Shown here piece by piece: positions 63,194 to 64,000 of a DNA stretch of 64,000 nt. Below the pieces are notes generated by a model. It did not search any database. It saw nothing but the letters and a program-made list of their open reading frames with translations, and was not told where the DNA came from. Both the position numbers and the translations under genes were made by a program. Origin of the DNA: Fulvivirga maritima (GTDB lineage Bacteria; Bacteroidota; Bacteroidia; Cytophagales; Cyclobacteriaceae); assembly GCF_021389955.1 (NCBI RefSeq), contig NZ_CP089980.1, positions 1,983,501 to 2,047,500 on the forward strand, in the 5' to 3' direction. Numbering within the stretch: the stretch's first letter is position 1; every line of letters starts with the position of its first letter.

Positions 63194-64000
63194 TTAAGCT
63201 TTGTTATTAAGCCCTTTATTAAAATGCTCGATTATGATTTGAGCTTTTTGATTTCCTACGGAACTGCTAAGTTCTTCCAAGCTTAGTTTTTTAATTTTTG
63301 TGATGGACTTATACTCTTTAAGAAGTTTATCTGTAGTGTTTTTGCCAATGCCTGGGATCTGTTCGAGCTCTGTCTGGAAAGTATTTATACTTCTTTTTTG
63401 ACGGTGAAAAGTTATAGCAAATCTATGCGCTTCATCTCTTACCCGTTGTAAGAGTAAAAGAGAAGGAGATTTTTTATTGATGTGTACTGGTATACTATCT
63501 TCGGGGAAGTAAATTTCTTCTAATCTTTTGGCTATACCCACTATTGGAATTTTCCCGTACAAACCTAAATTTTTTAGTGCCTCACAAGCACTGCTTAGCT
63601 GTCCTTTACCTCCATCAATAACTATTAACTGAGGTAGTGGAAGGTCTTCGTTGAGTAGTCTTCGGTAGCGCCGATGCACTATTTCTTTCATTGAAGCGAA
63701 ATCATCTGGTCCAACTACTGTTTTAATATTAAAATGGCGATAATCCTTCTTCGAGGGTTTTCCATTTTTAAAACAAACCATTGAGGCTACAGGGTTGGTA
63801 CCTTGTAGGTTACTGTTATCAAAGCACTCTATATGCTCTGGGATTTCGGTTAATTTTAAATCAAGCTTAAGTTGTACTAATGTTTCATTTTGCTTTTTCT
63901 TCCCTGAATAGGTGAGCTTCTCCTTTTTGTATTCTAATGAATTTTTTAATGATAGTTCGAGCAGCTTGCGCTTATCACCTATTTTAGGGACTGTATTAAT
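63194..64000 (-). CDS. uvrC: excinuclease ABC subunit C, C-terminal part
   Basis: The frame is open through the right edge of the window; about 268 C-terminal residues are seen. It shows the UvrC RNase H-like endonuclease domain (ECFDNSNLQGTNPVASMVC with its catalytic Asp, VIDGGKGQLSSA) and the terminal helix-hairpin-helix LEQIPGIGKNTTDKLL. The N-terminal GIY-YIG domain lies outside. UvrC makes both cuts beside damage marked by UvrA/UvrB. Convergent with gldN. Confidence 0.95.
   Translation of the reverse strand: MNTVPKIGDKRKLLELSLKNSLEYKKEKLTYSGKKKQNETLVQLKLDLKLTEIPEHIECFDNSNLQGTNPVASMVCFKNGKPSKKDYRHFNIKTVVGPDDFASMKEIVHRRYRRLLNEDLPLPQLIVIDGGKGQLSSACEALKNLGLYGKIPIVGIAKRLEEIYFPEDSIPVHINKKSPSLLLLQRVRDEAHRFAITFHRQKRSINTFQTELEQIPGIGKNTTDKLLKEYKSITKIKKLSLEELSSSVGNQKAQIIIEHFNKGLNNKA

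Overview
The window reads as a chromosome segment of a gliding-type Bacteroidota bacterium, most likely order Cytophagales (Fulvivirga/Marivirga-like; inferred, not tested). The grounds are: AT-rich DNA; a type IX secretion (T9SS)/gliding motor block sprF-gldK-gldL-gldM-gldN at the right end and gldE-gldD behind mutY-ssb at the left end; LytS/LytTR sensor-regulator pairs; a TonB-dependent receptor with a carboxypeptidase-like N-terminal domain; acidic lipoprotein tails after the lipobox cysteine; and candidate -7 boxes close to TAnnTTTG. No prophage, CRISPR array or rRNA was seen.

Layout. 1-6.6 kb: end of mutY, then ssb, gldE, gldD, recG, tpiA and prmA, all on +. 6.8-11.6 kb: one giant exported protein of unknown function. 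11.7-18.7 kb: plsY on +, then a minus block of a GH3-like adenylating protein, lptB, recJ, a coiled-coil SPOR-like protein and fumC. 18.9-21.5 kb: a LiaF-like membrane protein broken by a -1 frame change at an A9 run, then a LytS-type kinase and LytTR regulator. 21.6-27.6 kb: a subtilase lipoprotein, a TrmH-like methyltransferase, mutS and a fatty acid desaturase. 27.69-28.66 kb: a complete IS1595-type insertion sequence with perfect 18-bp inverted ends and an 8-bp target duplication. 28.9-33.3 kb: a small exported HELGH metalloprotease, tRNA-Leu(UAA) and tRNA-Gly(GCC), a Holin-X/YtxH/YkvA envelope trio, an exonuclease/GIY-YIG fusion and a phosphoesterase. 33.4-39.3 kb: a MoxR ATPase, a TonB receptor paired with a beta-helix surface lipoprotein, a structured 3' RNA region and a small lipoprotein. 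39.4-48.2 kb: housekeeping genes, an ArsS radical SAM protein with its CMD partner, purine nucleoside phosphorylase, secreted MsrB and uvrA. 48.4-57.2 kb: NDH-2, a second LytS/LytTR pair, hemW, a BamA/TamA-like protein, a DUF4271 protein and hemD. 57.3-63.0 kb: the T9SS block. 63.2-64.0 kb: the C-terminal part of uvrC on minus.

The genes fall into a few working groups. T9SS and gliding: GldK/GldN outer-membrane ring, GldL/GldM proton-driven motor, the SprF-type porin-like protein, and GldD/GldE. DNA repair is unusually dense: MutY, SSB, RecG, RecJ, MutS, UvrA, UvrC and an Exo-GIY-YIG protein. Envelope building and sensing: PlsY, LptB, the BamA-like protein, a lytic transglycosylase and two LytTR circuits.

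The points I find most worth checking are: a CBM5/12 (chitin-binding-type) signature inserted in GldN; the A9 frame change in the LiaF-like gene; a hairpin overlapping an 8-codon leader ORF just before gldK; a folded RNA downstream of the beta-helix lipoprotein; and the 1.6-kilo-residue orphan exported protein.
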